From NCBI RefSeq assembly GCF_030272615.1, contig NC_081405.1:569715095-569779094 (forward strand): a stretch of 64,000 nucleotides of DNA, read 5' to 3'. Positions within the stretch are counted from its first letter, which is position 1; the number at the start of each line of letters is the position of its first letter. The notes under the pieces were generated by a model. The model had not been told where the DNA came from and did not search any database. It saw only the letters and a program-made list of their open reading frames with translations. This DNA is from Cryptomeria japonica (Eukaryota; Streptophyta; Pinopsida; Cupressales; Cupressaceae). Made by a program: the position numbers and the translations under genes. Positions 23,361 through 35,207 of this stretch are shown here, piece by piece.

Positions 23361-26300
23361 ATGGCTTCTTCATCTGTTCCTGAATTCATAGAAAACCCTA
23401 CTGTAGTTGAAGTAATCAAGTGCCCTAGACTCATATTTAGTTAGTTCCCAAAATAGCTAAGAAGGATGATAATGTTGGTGCATTTTCTCAAATTCCCAAA
23501 GGAGTAGTTTTTGCAGAAGACCCTAGAATGTACATTCATTGCCACATAGAAGAATTAGGTGATGAGAAAATCAAGAACATGTATAAGACTATAATATGTG
23601 ATGATTCCGATAATGTGAAACCTGAACATAAAATAGTTGAAACCCTAGGATTCACTGAAATTCTCAGTATTCCAAATTTCCCTAAGGAAGTTATAAGGAT
23701 AGTTTTAAGCAGGGTACATGGTGCATTTTTCTGGTTGGATTCGGTTCACAAAATCACTAAAGAGGTAGTCAAGGCCATGACAGGGTTACCTTCCATTAGT
23801 AACAGACTTGATAAAACAAAGAAGGTCTCAAATGACCTAGTGACAAACCTAACAGGTGCAACATCTGATAAAAGATCCTTAAGAGTAAATGATATAACCG
23901 GCATCAATGTCAGATTCATTAGCATGATTTTAGGCTCCAAAACAACACATGCAAACAGGTTAAATTCAGTCTCTAGCCTATGCATAAAGAGTTCTTATGA
24001 TATGATCAAGGATAATACAAAAATAGATGTGTGTGAATGGTTGAAAGATTAGCTTATTGACAATCTTGGAAAGATTAAGAAAGACAAAAAGGGGACATTT
24101 AGATTTGGAAACCTACTTGTCTATTTAATGTTGCACATAACAAAACAGGTGTCCGGTATCGGTAACAAGAATCTTGGTTTTGATATATTGGTAGGCAAAC
24201 AACTGTCTGATTTACTGCACAACATGGGTGAAAATAGAGAAAAGAATATAAACCAATACTTTCAAGCATTGAAGGCCTTGATGAATACTAGAGTTAGATT
24301 ATCACAATAAATTGTAAATAAGTATAAGAATGAAATATGATTTGTTATTAAAAAGGATGAGATTTGGATGGAGGCAGTTATCCCAAGAACAATTTGGGTT
24401 AGTGAAATGGGTTATGAAGTTGACAACAACCTAATTGAAACATATGCAAAACCCCTTCTGGAAGCACCCAAGGAACCTAAAGAAGAGGTATTTGGTAGTG
24501 CTAAGACCATTGAGAATCAAATTCAATCTAAGAAAAGGGTAAAGAAGGTAGAAGCAATAGTAAGAAGAAGATCTAGGCAAGAAAAGGCTATCAAAGAATA
24601 TGTACTTAAATAAACTGGTATCACTGAAGATGAGTTAGAAGCACTACAGCCAAAAACTCACCTTTCATTGGTAGCAACTTCTTCAGAAAGAAGTTGCATT
24701 TAAAAGAGTTGTGAGGAAAAGAGAACCTTCACTGGTATCTACACCTTCTCCCAGAAGAACTAGGCAGAAACAACAGGCAGTAAGGCCCTCAGCTAAGAAA
24801 ATAACTCCTAAGAAAAGAAGTTAACACCCAAAAAGAAGACTCAACAAAACATTGCTCCAATTGACAAACTACTAGATGAAATAACAGAGGATGGACAGCT
24901 GAAAAACATCAATAAATTATATGATTCATTATCAGCTAATGACAAAGAGAAAGTTGAAAATAGTGCAATTCTACACTTGGATATCTACAAGAAATTTTTG
25001 ATGCAAGTTATGGATGAATTACAGGTAGAACTGTTTAAGAGACTTGAAGCTAGAAGGCAAGTTGTTGTAGAGCTTGACAAGAAAATAAAAATTGAGAAAC
25101 TACTTATTGTATATCCTGTTAACTCACCAAAGGAGATAGATGATATGATCTCTGAGGCTAATCGGTCAATATTCTCAACTACACACTGACATATAGCACT
25201 TATGGTTGGTAGAGTAAATGAGGTTGCAGAAGAAACTGCCAATGAATGGGACATATTCCTTGTAGAGAAGGAAAAATAGGAAGAATATAGAAAACCCAAA
25301 CCTATCAAAGTATACCAAAAGGATAAGGATAAGGGAAAAGGAAAGGTTGGTGGACCACCTAGCATAAAAATAAAAAATAATCTATCCCCACTGCCTCTGG
25401 ACAATCCACTGGTAGTTACTACTGACAATCAACCAAACAATGAGAGTATGGACATACCACGAGAGGACACAAATCCTAACTTTGAGGTACTATACATAGT
25501 TGACATTGATACTCAAAAGGTTAATATTGTGGTAGATAAGGATATAACTGGAAAGACAGATATGGCTAGTGAGGCACTAGTAGTAGATGGTATACAAGGT
25601 AAACCGACATATGATAACACTGAGTAACAGGCTGAACAAAAAGCAGAGCAATAGGCTCCATCATAGCAATAGGTTCACATAGAGTCAGTGCCACCGACAA
25701 CAATTGAGCAAGACAAACCTTTGCTTAAAGAAATGGAAATACAAACTAACCTGCCAGAGGTCACCACAAGCAAAGAAAATGCTCCCGCCAACGGAATACA
25801 GAGTGTTGGCTCTTCAAGTACAAGATTTAAACCAACTAATGTAACAAAAGTTATTTTGGATTCCATAAAGAAAATAATAGATTATAGCTCCCAGGCATAC
25901 AAGGCAATAGATGGCACCATTCCAATTTTGAGAATGATAGTACCTAAATGTAATATAGACAATAAAGGTTCTTTGAGTCAACTTCACACTTTGTCTAAGT
26001 ATATTACTGACAACACTATGACAGTTGAACAAATAAAAGAGGATGCATTTAAGGAGAGATTAGAGAAGGAGAAACACAAATTCTTTGAGGAAGAAATAAA
26101 GAAGTGTACAAGGTAGTTTGACACACTTCTACTAGAACTATGTAGTACATTAAAGGAATTCAAAACTTTGTACAGAGACACATGCAAAACTAACTTTTTG
26201 ACTATTGATATATATAGAAAGATAAGCAAGATACAAGAAGAAATAAATCAACTAGCTGACAATTTCATTAATTCATCTGATTCATTATCAGTTTTTGAGC

Positions 26301-26632
26301 AGAAGATAATAGGTTTTGAGAAAGAATTATTAAAGTTGGAAAGAGAAAAAGAAAGGATAAAAGATAAGGCTAAAGATCTTAAATGGAGACTAAGTCCAAA
26401 ATTGGACTATCTAGCCTCCTTAAGGAAAGATATATCTAATGCCTTGATTCAAGGACAGAAAACACCAGTAGAGGAACTGCAACACCTAACCAGTACAGTT
26501 CAGAGGACAGAGGCTGCAATAAAAGACAGTAAAAAGTTTCTTGAGAGCCTAAATTTAGTTTTAGTGGATCTCTTTCAGATTGTAACCAACTAGTTACAAG
26601 GATAAAGTAGGACACCACACTCAATTGACACC
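23361..26632 (+). pseudogene. X ORF2 (plus copy): long protein of unknown function in the place of pol
   Basis: About 1,090 codons from ATG 23361. A one-base deletion near 23444 shifts the frame. The rest stays in one frame except for a compensated double frameshift between about 24680 and 24820. Many stops occur, several of them TAG where the paired copy or context suggests Gln. Order: a globular N-terminal half (to about residue 400) with FFWLDSVHKITKEVVKAMTGLP near residue 120; Lys/Arg-rich segments around 390-480; a middle Asp/Glu/Thr-rich linker; and a C-terminal third of long coiled coil. I see no RT, protease, RNase H or integrase motif. The VHKITKEVVKAMTGLP stretch is loosely like the 'plant transposon protein'/mobile-domain families, but I cannot assign it. 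The same ORF, differently broken, is in the minus copy. Confidence 0.65.
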
Positions 26633-26640
26633 TTGACAAC

Positions 26641-26660
26641 CTTTGTCATTAATGCCAAAG
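26641..26660. other. Palindromic motif at the X/gypsy junction
   Basis: CTTTGTCATTAATGCCAAAG is a near-perfect 20-bp palindrome. The minus copy has CTTTGTCATTGATGTCAAAG at 55902-55921, at the same place just after ORF2, and related strings sit beside the polypurine tract and at the LTR start. In the plus copy everything after this motif is gypsy sequence, so it marks the breakpoint. Confidence 0.6.
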
Positions 26661-28327
26661 AACCATTTCGCAAACCATTTCTGATACAAAAGAAACAAGA
26701 TGGTTGTGAGAAAACCATTGCATACTTCAGAAAATCCTTGACCCCATTTGAGATCAAATATGATATAAATGAGAAACAAGCCTATGCCCTAGTAAGAGTG
26801 GTAAAACACTTCAGACCATATTTGGTAGCGGCAGAGATCACAACCTATGTTCCTAATGCAGTAGTGAAATATATTTTCAGACAAATAGAAGTAACGGGAA
26901 AAAGATGCAAATGGATCAATCAAATTCAAGAGTTTAACATTGAGCTCAAGATTTCACAAGTCATTAAGGGTAAGGGATTAGCTAAACTCATGGTAGGAGT
27001 AGATTCTAAAGGATTTCAAGTAAATGAAGTGAGGCTTGAGGAAGCCAGTTTCAATATCGAGCACACAACATGGTACATAGATGTTGTGTATTATCTTAAG
27101 CATATGAAGTGTCTAGAAAATATGACTAATAATCAAAAGAGGACCTTGAAGTTGAAATCATTAAAATATGTGATCATTAATGGTGACTTGTATTAGAAAA
27201 ATAGAGATGGGATCTTGTTGCTTTGCCTAGATGAATATCAAGCAAAAAGAATCTTACAGGAAATGCATGGTGGGGTATGTGGTGGTCATTTTTCTGCTAA
27301 AACCACTACTCATAAGATACTAAGGGTTGGATATTATTGTCCATATGTATTTAATGATGCCTATACATATGTTAGGAAGTGTGAAGTGTGTCAGAAGTTC
27401 TCAAAAAAATTGAAGTATCGGAGGGCTCTCCCATTAAGACCTTTGCAAGTTGAAGAACCTTTTCAGCAATGGGGGTTGGCTTTGATTGGGGAGATATCAG
27501 ACAAATCTAGTGGGGTTCATAGGTGGATATTGGTAGCCATTGATTACTTAACCAAATGGGTAGAAGCAATTCCTACCAAGCAGGCTACTAGCAAAGTAGT
27601 CATCAAATTCATGATGGAAAACATCATTACCAGATATGGTGTCCTTGCTAGGATTATTGCCAATAATGGAATGTGCTTCAGATTTGAGGAATTCAACACC
27701 TTCTATGAGTAGTATGACATCAAAATATCCCATTCATCTCCATATCATCCCCAAGGTAACGAGTAGGCTGAATCCAACAATAAAGATATCCTCAAGATCA
27801 TCAAAAATATGCTAGGACAAAATAAAAAGGGATGTGATTCCAAATTGACTCCGGCACTTTAGTCTGATAGAATAACAGTCAATAAGTCCATAGGAAAATC
27901 TCCATTTGAATTGGTTTATGGCAAGAAAGCTAGACTTTCATTGGATAATTTTCTGCCCATCCAAAAATTTATGATACAAGAAGGAATTGATGTGGAAGAT
28001 CCTTTGCAAGAGAGCTTGATTCAGCTAGTAGAGCTTGATGAGATCAAAACAAAAGCCCAGAAGTAGAATGTTGAGGCACATAATCAAATGAAAAAGTTAT
28101 ATGACAAAAGGGTGATAGATAGGAAGTTTGAGATAGATGATTGGGTCCTGATGTGGGATGCTAGAAACCAGGACAAAGGTAAGCATGGAAAGTTTGAGGC
28201 CCTTTGGCTTGGGCCATATGTGATTATGAAGAAAGTAAGGGAGACTGTATATTACATAAAGAGTGCTACGTGAGACAATAAGGAACTGCTAGTACATGGA
28301 GAGTACCTCAAGAGTTTTTTCTCTTAA
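26661..28327 (+). pseudogene. Truncated Ty3/gypsy pol: RNase H and integrase
   Basis: One frame holds for 1.6 kb with no frameshift but several stops, nearly all TAG. It starts inside the RT-linked RNase H (IAYFRKSLTPFEIKYDINEKQAYALV). A linker, the integrase HHCC zinc finger (KCEVCQKF), the catalytic core and a C-terminal GPY-type domain (ALWLGPYVI at about 28200) follow. The core is dead: the first Asp is Ala in QWGLALIG, the second is Asn in ANNGMCF, and the Glu of the third position is kept. Only one RNase H is present, so this is a different lineage from the gypsy element at 33-48 kb. There is no LTR at its left end; it is joined directly to element X. Confidence 0.8.
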
Positions 28328-30017
28328 AATATTATTCCATGTACAATAGATTAGGATTCATTTTCCATTGTATATACTACCAACTACTATTAGTAGGTCC
28401 CTATTCACCAGAGAGTCCAGGCCCATGAATGTATCTGTGACATACCTTCATCCCCAGTCAGAGCCACTATTGAGCATTAGATTTTAAAAAATGTAAGCAA
28501 TCAATAGTTTTATTAGGAGTTAAGATGATTTTGAAAAGAGTAATAAAAGGCTAAATATTCCCTAGATAATTTTGATAGAAACCCTATAAATTCCACTAAT
28601 TCCAAAAAACTCCTAAGACATCACCTAAACTAAAGGTGTCGGTAATAGGTGTCCATCCTTCACCTAAAAGCCCAATTTGATCGAAATAACTCTATCAAAG
28701 AAGCTTACCATTATCCTATCGATAAAGTGACTTATTGAACAAACATTGGTTGCGATGGACCTCCAAAAGGATTCACCAAAAACATTTGTTCCATCGACAT
28801 AAAGTACATTGAGGAAAGCAAAAGTCATCCCATTGATAAAATAAAGAAGTTTTGTTGAAACTACAGTATCAATTAGACATGTGAACAACTTGCCAAGGGA
28901 AGAAGTTTTGTCGAAAGAGTAATATCGAAGGAACCAATAGATATGTTATCAATGAAGCTAATTCGGGGAAAGGAACGTATCAAAGAGGCATGAAAGATGT
29001 TGACTGAACATATCTTTCTCATTGAAGATTAAAGGATCGATGAAATACGACAGATTTCCATCGATGACTTTTTATTGACCGAACATAAAGAATTGAAGGA
29101 GAATATATTTCTTTTACTGAAAGGGGAAATTTCATCGACGCTAGTACAAAGGCCATATAATGAAGAACAATTGTGATGAAATTCTAACACCGATTAAATG
29201 ATGGAGATACTTAGCAATAAAAGGATTTTCATCGAAAAGGAAGATTTAGATGAATTAATAAAATATTATACTGACATGAACACTTGTAGCGAGGCTTCGC
29301 TGAAATAAATATATTGATGAGACCAAGAGAAGTGTTGGCGATGATGTCTATTGTACCAAAATAAAGAATGATGTCGGTGGAATATGGTGTTTTAGGGAGA
29401 CATAAGATAAAGCCATCGAGACATATGATTTCATCAAAGTACAACATGGGTGTAAGGTTGAATAAATGTCGGTGAAAAATTTAAAGCGTTGCTAGATAAG
29501 TGATTACTGGTTTCCGTGAAGATCAATAATCATCTTTGCATGCTTAATCTCTTTTTGTTAAGCAATTGTAATCAGGTTATTAATGATGAAGGGACATGAA
29601 TTCTCATAGAATAGGTGTTTCTCCTTTATTTATATGAGCTTATTTTGTAAAACATTATTAGAATATTAGAGACAAGACATATACTATAGCCTTTGTCATA
29701 CTATTGTACCATTTTGAAGCTTTAATAGAATCGGTCGTTTTCTTCTGCATATGTGATGTGGATTATCTTATTTTCTATAGGTAGTTGTTTGTGATATTCT
29801 CTAAGGGAGATAAGTTTATTTGTATTCTTATAGTGAAGTTTATGTTTCTATGTTATAAATTTGGATTAAAAAGATCTACTCGTGGATTGTAATTATTCCT
29901 TGTGGTTATTCCTTGAATGGTCCCTTAAGATTAGGGTTAAATTCATTCAGGAAGTTTATAATATAAACATTTAGCAGATCTCATGAGAAACAATAACTGA
30001 TAGATTTACCAAAGGGG
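28328..30017 (+). other. Probable 3' region and LTR of the truncated gypsy fragment
   Basis: Non-coding. The 28620-29500 part repeats ATCGATGA/ATCGA-containing strings many times. The 29600-29990 part looks like R/U5 sequence (for example AAGGGAGATAAGTTTATTTG and AGATCTACTCGTGGATTG). No TG...CA boundaries, polypurine tract or second copy were found, so extent and identity are inference from position. Confidence 0.3.
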
Positions 30018-30290
30018 TAGGTTTAGAAACTGTCTCACAAATCATACATTAAGTCCTAGACAAATATAAGACTTTGTAGCCCAAACAACAAAGAAGGCAC
30101 TGGTCATCCATAAACAATAATTATCATTATATGAACGCACCTTTACATTAAATAAATAGGTATAAAAATTGTCTCACAAATTGTACATTAAGTCCTAGAC
30201 AAATATAAGACTCTGTAGCCCAAACAACAAAGAAGGAACTGGTCATCCATAAACCATAATTATCATTATATGAATGTACCTTTACACCAT
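30018..30290. repeat. Two tandem copies of a 139-bp repeat
   Basis: TGTCTCACAA at 30031 recurs at 30170, and the whole block through CACTGGTCATCCATAAAC and GAACGCACCTTTACA repeats with few differences. It lies just left of the copia element. Confidence 0.8.
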
Positions 30291-30438
30291 CACCATGATA
30301 GCATATTAATTAAAAGTAGGTCATGGATTTAGCTTAGTCACAACTATAATCAAATTATCCATTTCACATAATTGACACTCTACATTGAAACTAGGGTTTG
30401 CGAGAAAAGCACTTCAAACACACTAATCAAACATGAAG

Positions 30439-31923
30439 TGTTGGCATTATGTGAACCAATATGAGGACATGATGACATTGTATGTTGTCATTGATGTCAA
30501 TATGCTGCAAAAAAGAGAACTGGTATGTTATCAAGAACCGGTATATGTGAGATTTGATATAACATTGTGAACCGGTATATGTGTCGAAGTGAAGCGGTGT
30601 GCTTGTTCAAGGTGAACTGGCATGTGGTTATGGGAATTGGTACATTGAATCTTTGTATGACTACCGGTTGGTAGTCTCAACTTCAGGGTTTCCGGTTGAA
30701 ATGCTTCAAGCTTGTGTGACTCAACCGGTGACTTTGTTTGATGAGTTAGCATTGTAACAAAGAAAAGATCGTGTTGCCACGTTGGTATGGTGCACGTGAA
30801 GGATCTTGCATGAAGGAGATTGTTCCTATCTACCTCGGGAATGTGTGAAGTCTGTAAATGGTGAAAACATACGATGGGTTATCAGCCGCCATGAAAGCGG
30901 TGGAGAACGAACGATAGAGAATGTTTTGAGATCGATTCAAGATGGTTGCATTTAATGTAATATGCTCAACAATCAGGATTGAACCGTTTGAATTGCTTAA
31001 CCTAAAAAGTTTAGGTTTAGGGTTTGTGCTACCGACCTATCTGTTTCCTATAAGGTCGATGTTGTGTTTCTTTCTGAAGTTGTTGGTAGAAGTTGTGTGT
31101 GTGTATCAAAGTGAAGAGCTACATGATTCTTTCCAGACCAGAGGAAAGAAGTGATACTTACAGAGTGTAAGTGCAGAAGGTGAAGAGGAGCTAAAGCAGA
31201 TTTGTATTAGCATTGAGTGTTGTTACTAGATCATTGTAATACCTATTGATCTCTAACCACTTCAATAGTTGGGAAATCCCTTAACAGGGTATCTTTAACT
31301 GGCTTACTCTAAATCCTTTGACAGCATGACTCAAAACCATTGAGTTCTTGAAATCCTCTAACAAGGTAACCTTTAACAGGGTTTAACCCTTAACCAGGTA
31401 TTCTAGCCACCCCTTAACTGGGTGATTCCTAATAGGATCAGTTCCTAACAGAACCTATTGTATCAGTCTTTAATCGGACAAGGCTCCTAACAGAGCGGAC
31501 TTCTAAAGAGTTCAAAACAGCTTGTGGGTATTCATCGCCACCTTCGTTTTTCCCAGTTGGGATTCCATGTGAAAAATCAGTGTGTCATGTGTGATGTTTT
31601 TCATGTGATGGTTCAAGTGATTTGTGTCTAAAGGTAAATCCTGTTGATCTAGATGTTTATATTTTGATGATAGATTACCTTTTCATGCACTAGGGTGAAA
31701 TTGAAATGAAGTACTAGATTGTATGAAAAGATAAGTGTCAATTGGTTAATGCTTGTCACAGTCATTCTTAGCTTTACTAGTTGTACTTTGTTTCAAACCG
31801 GTGTTAGTGTTCATTTGCAGTGTTTACTGTCTAACCAGTTTGAGGAAAGTGTTTTTGTCTATACTGATTCACTCCCCCCTCTCAGTACTGGTTTGGTACT
31901 AACCATTCATTATTGAGTTATCA
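30439..31923 (+). repeat. 5' LTR of the copia element
   Basis: 1,485 bp. The first 300 bp carry a spaced series of GAACCGGTATATG-like boxes (30535-30735). Near the 3' end is a C-rich CTCCCCCCTCTCAGTACTGG stretch also seen in X. The 3' LTR lacks about 65 bp present here at 30575-30645. Confidence 0.9.
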
Positions 31924-31925
31924 AC

Positions 31926-31936
31926 TGGTATTAGAG
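31926..31936 (+). other. Primer-binding site of the copia element
   Basis: TGGTATTAGAG, two bases after the LTR end, is the initiator tRNA-Met site with one C-to-T change. The GGTCC further on parallels the same region in element X. Confidence 0.75.
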
Positions 31937-31994
31937 AATCCCCCAGGTCCTCTATGTTATAAGCTTAACCACTTGAGGAAAAGATCCCAGTATA

Positions 31995-32860
31995 ATGATG
32001 AAGAGGGAATGGCCAAAGTTCAACAAAGATAATTCAATATATGGAAAGATAGAATGAAGATATGCATCAGAAGCATGGGTATTCAACACTGGAGCTATGT
32101 TGAGAACGCTTATGTTTCTCCTACCGATACTCTCAACGATGATCAAAAGAGAGAAAGACAAGAGAATGAGCAAGTCATGGAAGCCCTAATTAGTACTTTA
32201 TCTTACATTGAGTTTATTGATGTCCAAGATAAAGTAAATCCCAAAGAAGTATTGGATACTCTTGAAAATATCTATGGCAGTGATGAGCATGTAAAACAAG
32301 CTAAGAAAGAAAGCCTTAGAGGGAAGTTTGAAGACATGCAGATGGTTGAAGGTGAGACCATTCAACAACATGGAATAAGAATCCAAACTGTTGTTGGAGA
32401 TATCAAGAGTGCAGGTGGTAAAATGAAAGATTCCACTATGGTAAGCAAGGTTCTGAGATCCTTATTACCGGTCTATGCAATAAGGGTTGATGCTATTCAG
32501 GAGTTGAGATCAATAGACAAGACTAAGGTATCCCTAGACTCCATCATTGCAAAGTTGATAGCCTATGAGCTAAATAGTTTTGATGGCAGTGTTCAAAAGA
32601 CTGAATCAACTTTTAAAGCTTCTGTTGTAACATCCAGATAAGGAAAAGAAGCAAGCACCAGTGGTGAACCAAGACAGAGTAGAGAAATGGATGATGAGGA
32701 GATTCTGATGAAATTTGAAGCTCTTCTTGCTAGGAAACTTCCTAAAGGAACCCATAAATACAGAGGAAAGCTCCCTTTGAAATGCTTTTCTTGTAACTAG
32801 ATAGGACATATTTTTTTATAAACTATCCTAATGGTGAAACCAAAGAAACTGTTTTGTGGC
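31995..32860 (+). pseudogene. Copia gag with UBN2-type domain and CCHC knuckle
   Basis: The start is ATG 31995 or 31998. A missing base near 32031 shifts the frame, and then 196 residues are open (32054-32641). They match the UBN2/gag-polypeptide fold of plant copia elements: an N-terminal W-containing segment, the ALISTLSYIEF-like helix, VDVQDKV-type linker, and KESLRGKFEDMQMVEGETI. After TAA 32639-32641 the frame continues to a knuckle, CFSCN*IGH, whose stop (TAG) sits where a Gln fits. Gag forms the particle and binds RNA. The product is broken here. Confidence 0.8.
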
Positions 32861-32914
32861 GGTTGATGAGGTGTCACTAATGAGAAATTAGAACATGAAG
32901 AAAATGAAGATATT

Positions 32915-33103
32915 GTGTTTGTTGTTGTCAAGGAAGATGTTTCAGACAAGAAGGCTCTTGTCTCCCACATTGATAATTCAAATGAGTGGATTATTGACAG
33001 TGGCTATTCTCACCATATGACTGGTGACCGGAGCAAGTTTCTATCCTTGGAAGAGTATGATGGTGGTATGGTTCGCTTTGGTAATGATGCACCATGTATG
33101 GTC
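32915..33103 (+). pseudogene. Copia protease region, cut by the gypsy insertion
   Basis: The frame reads NEWIIDSGYSHHMTGD: the Asp-Ser-Gly catalytic triplet (32996-33004) followed by the copia HHMTG signature, with Tyr in place of the usual Cys. After FGNDAPC the sequence passes into the 3' LTR of the gypsy element at 33104. The rest of the protease and the GAG-preintegrase segment are absent from both sides. Confidence 0.85.
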
Positions 33104-34212
33104 TGAAGATGGGAAAACAAATTTGAAGGTCAAATGATCAAAACATAATGAAATAAACATGCAGAATGCTAAAATATCATCAAAAGACCATTTCACCTTG
33201 CTATTTTACCTTCTCCTTCGGATTGAGCTTGATCAAGTGAAGGCACCCCTTGATAATGCTCCACTTCATGTGCTCCTTTGATTGCTGGATGTGGATGGCT
33301 CTCCAATGTTGTGCACAAATAGAATGGATTTGAAAAATGATAAGGATGAGATGATCAAGATGCCAAGATGATTTCCTAGGCTCAAAAGGGTAGCTTAAAC
33401 TTACTGGATTTCAAGATATTTTGAATGAAGGGATGGAGCCCCATTTTATAGGAAGAGGAGAGGAAAATGGATGGCTAAAATGTATTTGAGATGAAGGGCT
33501 AGGATTTACTTGTGAGCTCACACAAGGTCCAAGAGAGGGTGTGGAGACCAAAAAATATGCCTTAAAGGCATTTCGTATCTCCACACTCCATAAGATGCAT
33601 TGGAGGAATTAAAAATTCTCCAAAAATGGATATTATGGGGATTGAAGGAAAAAAAAAGAATTAAAAATTCCTTGTGAGAGGGGATGCCTAGAGGAGTGTG
33701 TGATTTCGAAAATCTTACATTCACCTAGGAAAAGAGCATTTAAAGCTAGTGGCTGGATCAAAAGGACAAAGAGTTGACTTTGTTGCTAATTATGATGATT
33801 AACCAGTAACGACTCATTAGGAGGGGGATTAGAGGAAATGTTAGGTGGGATTAATATTTGTAGGAGAATTTGACTAGGAGAGAGAATGAGTGGAGGGAAT
33901 AAAAAATTAGAAGAATAATGTTAAGTGAGTTTAGGGAGTTTCTAGAAGAATGAATTAAGAAGATGATTTGTAGGAATCATGTAGGTTAACTAATTAATTG
34001 AAATTAATTAGCTAAGAGGAAGATTTGCGAGGATTTGATTTTTTAGAAGAATAAAGAAAGGGATTGATTTATTAAATAAATCAATCATATGCTATAGTGA
34101 CAATATTAATTATATTTAATTAATATTGAGAGGAATTTGAATTAACATAATTAATTAATTAATTATGCGAGGAATTAAAAATAATTAAAATAATTAATTT
34201 TAAGTGTCTACA
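33104..34212 (-). repeat. 3' LTR of the nested gypsy element
   Basis: 1,109 bp. On the minus strand it starts TGTAGACACTT (right end, 34212) and ends TCTTCA (33104). It matches 46222-47309 nearly base for base, apart from small indels. A TATAAAATGG box lies at 33441-33450. Confidence 0.9.
33441..33450 (-). promoter_or_regulatory. TATA box of the 3' gypsy LTR
   Basis: TATAAAATGG on the minus strand, conserved at 46559-46568 in the other LTR, about 770 bp after the LTR start. Confidence 0.5.
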
Positions 34213-34230
34213 TTTGGCCCCTCTTTGAAG
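34213..34230 (-). other. Polypurine tract before the 3' gypsy LTR
   Basis: On the minus strand the sequence is CTTCAAAGAGGGGCCAAA directly before TGTAGAC. This primes plus-strand DNA synthesis in LTR elements. The same tract precedes the other LTR at 47310-47326. Confidence 0.7.
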
Positions 34231-34429
34231 TGAGGTGTGATGACACATTGATGCAAAGAATAATCTTGTTTTGATGCTGATATTGGTTTGATAGGATGCC
34301 CTAGCTCTTGATTGATAGATTATGGTATGGTGATGCCCCCTCAGGAGATCAATTGAGGTATTTGATCTTTGGAGTTTTGTGAAATTGATATCCTGATAGA
34401 TTTGATTTGATTAGATTCACAATATCTAG

Positions 34430-35207
34430 ATTCAGTCTGGTTTCAAGAGGAATTCATCCTATATAAGACAAAGATGGTAAAAGTGTCTGGTTTCAGGAAG
34501 GATTCATCCTGTATAAGAGATGATCGATCACAATATCTTGTTTCAGGAAGGATTCATCCTGTATAAGACATGATCGGAGTGTCTGGTTTCAGGAAGGATA
34601 CATTCTGTATAAGAAATGACCGATCACAACGTCTGGTTTTAGGAAGGATTCATCCTGTATAAGACATGATTGGAGTGTCTGGGTTCAGGAAGGATACATC
34701 CTATATAAGACATGACTGATCACAATGTTTGGTTTTAGGAAGGATTCATCCTGTATAAGACATGATCAGAGTGTCTAGTTTCAAGAAGGATACATCCTGT
34801 ATAAGACATGACTGATCACAACATCTAGTTTCAGGAAGGATTCATCCTGTATAAGACATGATCAGATCACAACATCTGGTTTCAGGAAGGATTCATCCTG
34901 TATAAGACATGATTGATCACAACGTCTGGTTTCAAGAAGGATTCATCCTATATAAGACATGATCGAAGTGTCTTGTTTCAGGAAGGATACATCCTGTATA
35001 AGACATGACTGATCACAACGTCTGGTTTCAGGAAGGATTCATCATGTATAAGACATGATCAGAGTGTCTAGTTTCATGAAGGATACATACTATATAAGAC
35101 ATGACTGATCACAACATCTCATTTTAGGAAGGATTCATCCTATGTAAGACATGATCAAATCACAACATCTGGTTTCAAGAAGGATTCATCTTGTATAAGA
35201 CATGAAT
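34430..35207. repeat. Tandem array of alternating 50- and 46-bp units in the gypsy 3' UTR
   Basis: About 16 units of a GTCTGGTTTCAGGAAGGATT / CATCCTGTATAAGACATGA sequence. Unit starts measured at 34491, 34541, 34587, 34637 and 34683 give spacings of 50, 46, 50, 46. The alternation comes from two tail types (GATCGGAGT and ACTGATCACAAC), making a 96-bp higher-order unit. Each unit contains AGGAT-TC-ATCCT, and AGACA...TGTCT arms flank the short tail, so each could fold as two small hairpins. Tandem repeats in this position are known for Tat/Ogre-type elements. Confidence 0.9.

Larger units (their letters stand above)
21066..26660 (+). mobile_element. Element X, plus-strand copy, 3'-truncated non-autonomous LTR retrotransposon
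   Basis: The order is LTR (21066-21871), tRNA-Met primer site, ORF1 (coiled coil plus CCHC knuckles), ORF2 (long, unknown). The opposite-facing copy at 55026-61599 has the same parts plus a 3' LTR, which shows that here the 3' UTR and 3' LTR are missing. At 26660 the sequence switches to a gypsy RNase H fragment at a palindromic motif. There is no reverse transcriptase, RNase H or integrase within X itself. It inserted into element Y gag. Confidence 0.75.

Noticed and set aside
30942-31154. 70-codon ORF in the copia 5' LTR
   Set aside because: It lies wholly in LTR sequence and is not kept in the 3' LTR copy.
34430-35207. Regular repeats that could suggest a CRISPR array
   Set aside because: There are no unique spacers, the units are simply tandem with two alternating tails, and they lie in the 3' UTR of a plant retrotransposon.
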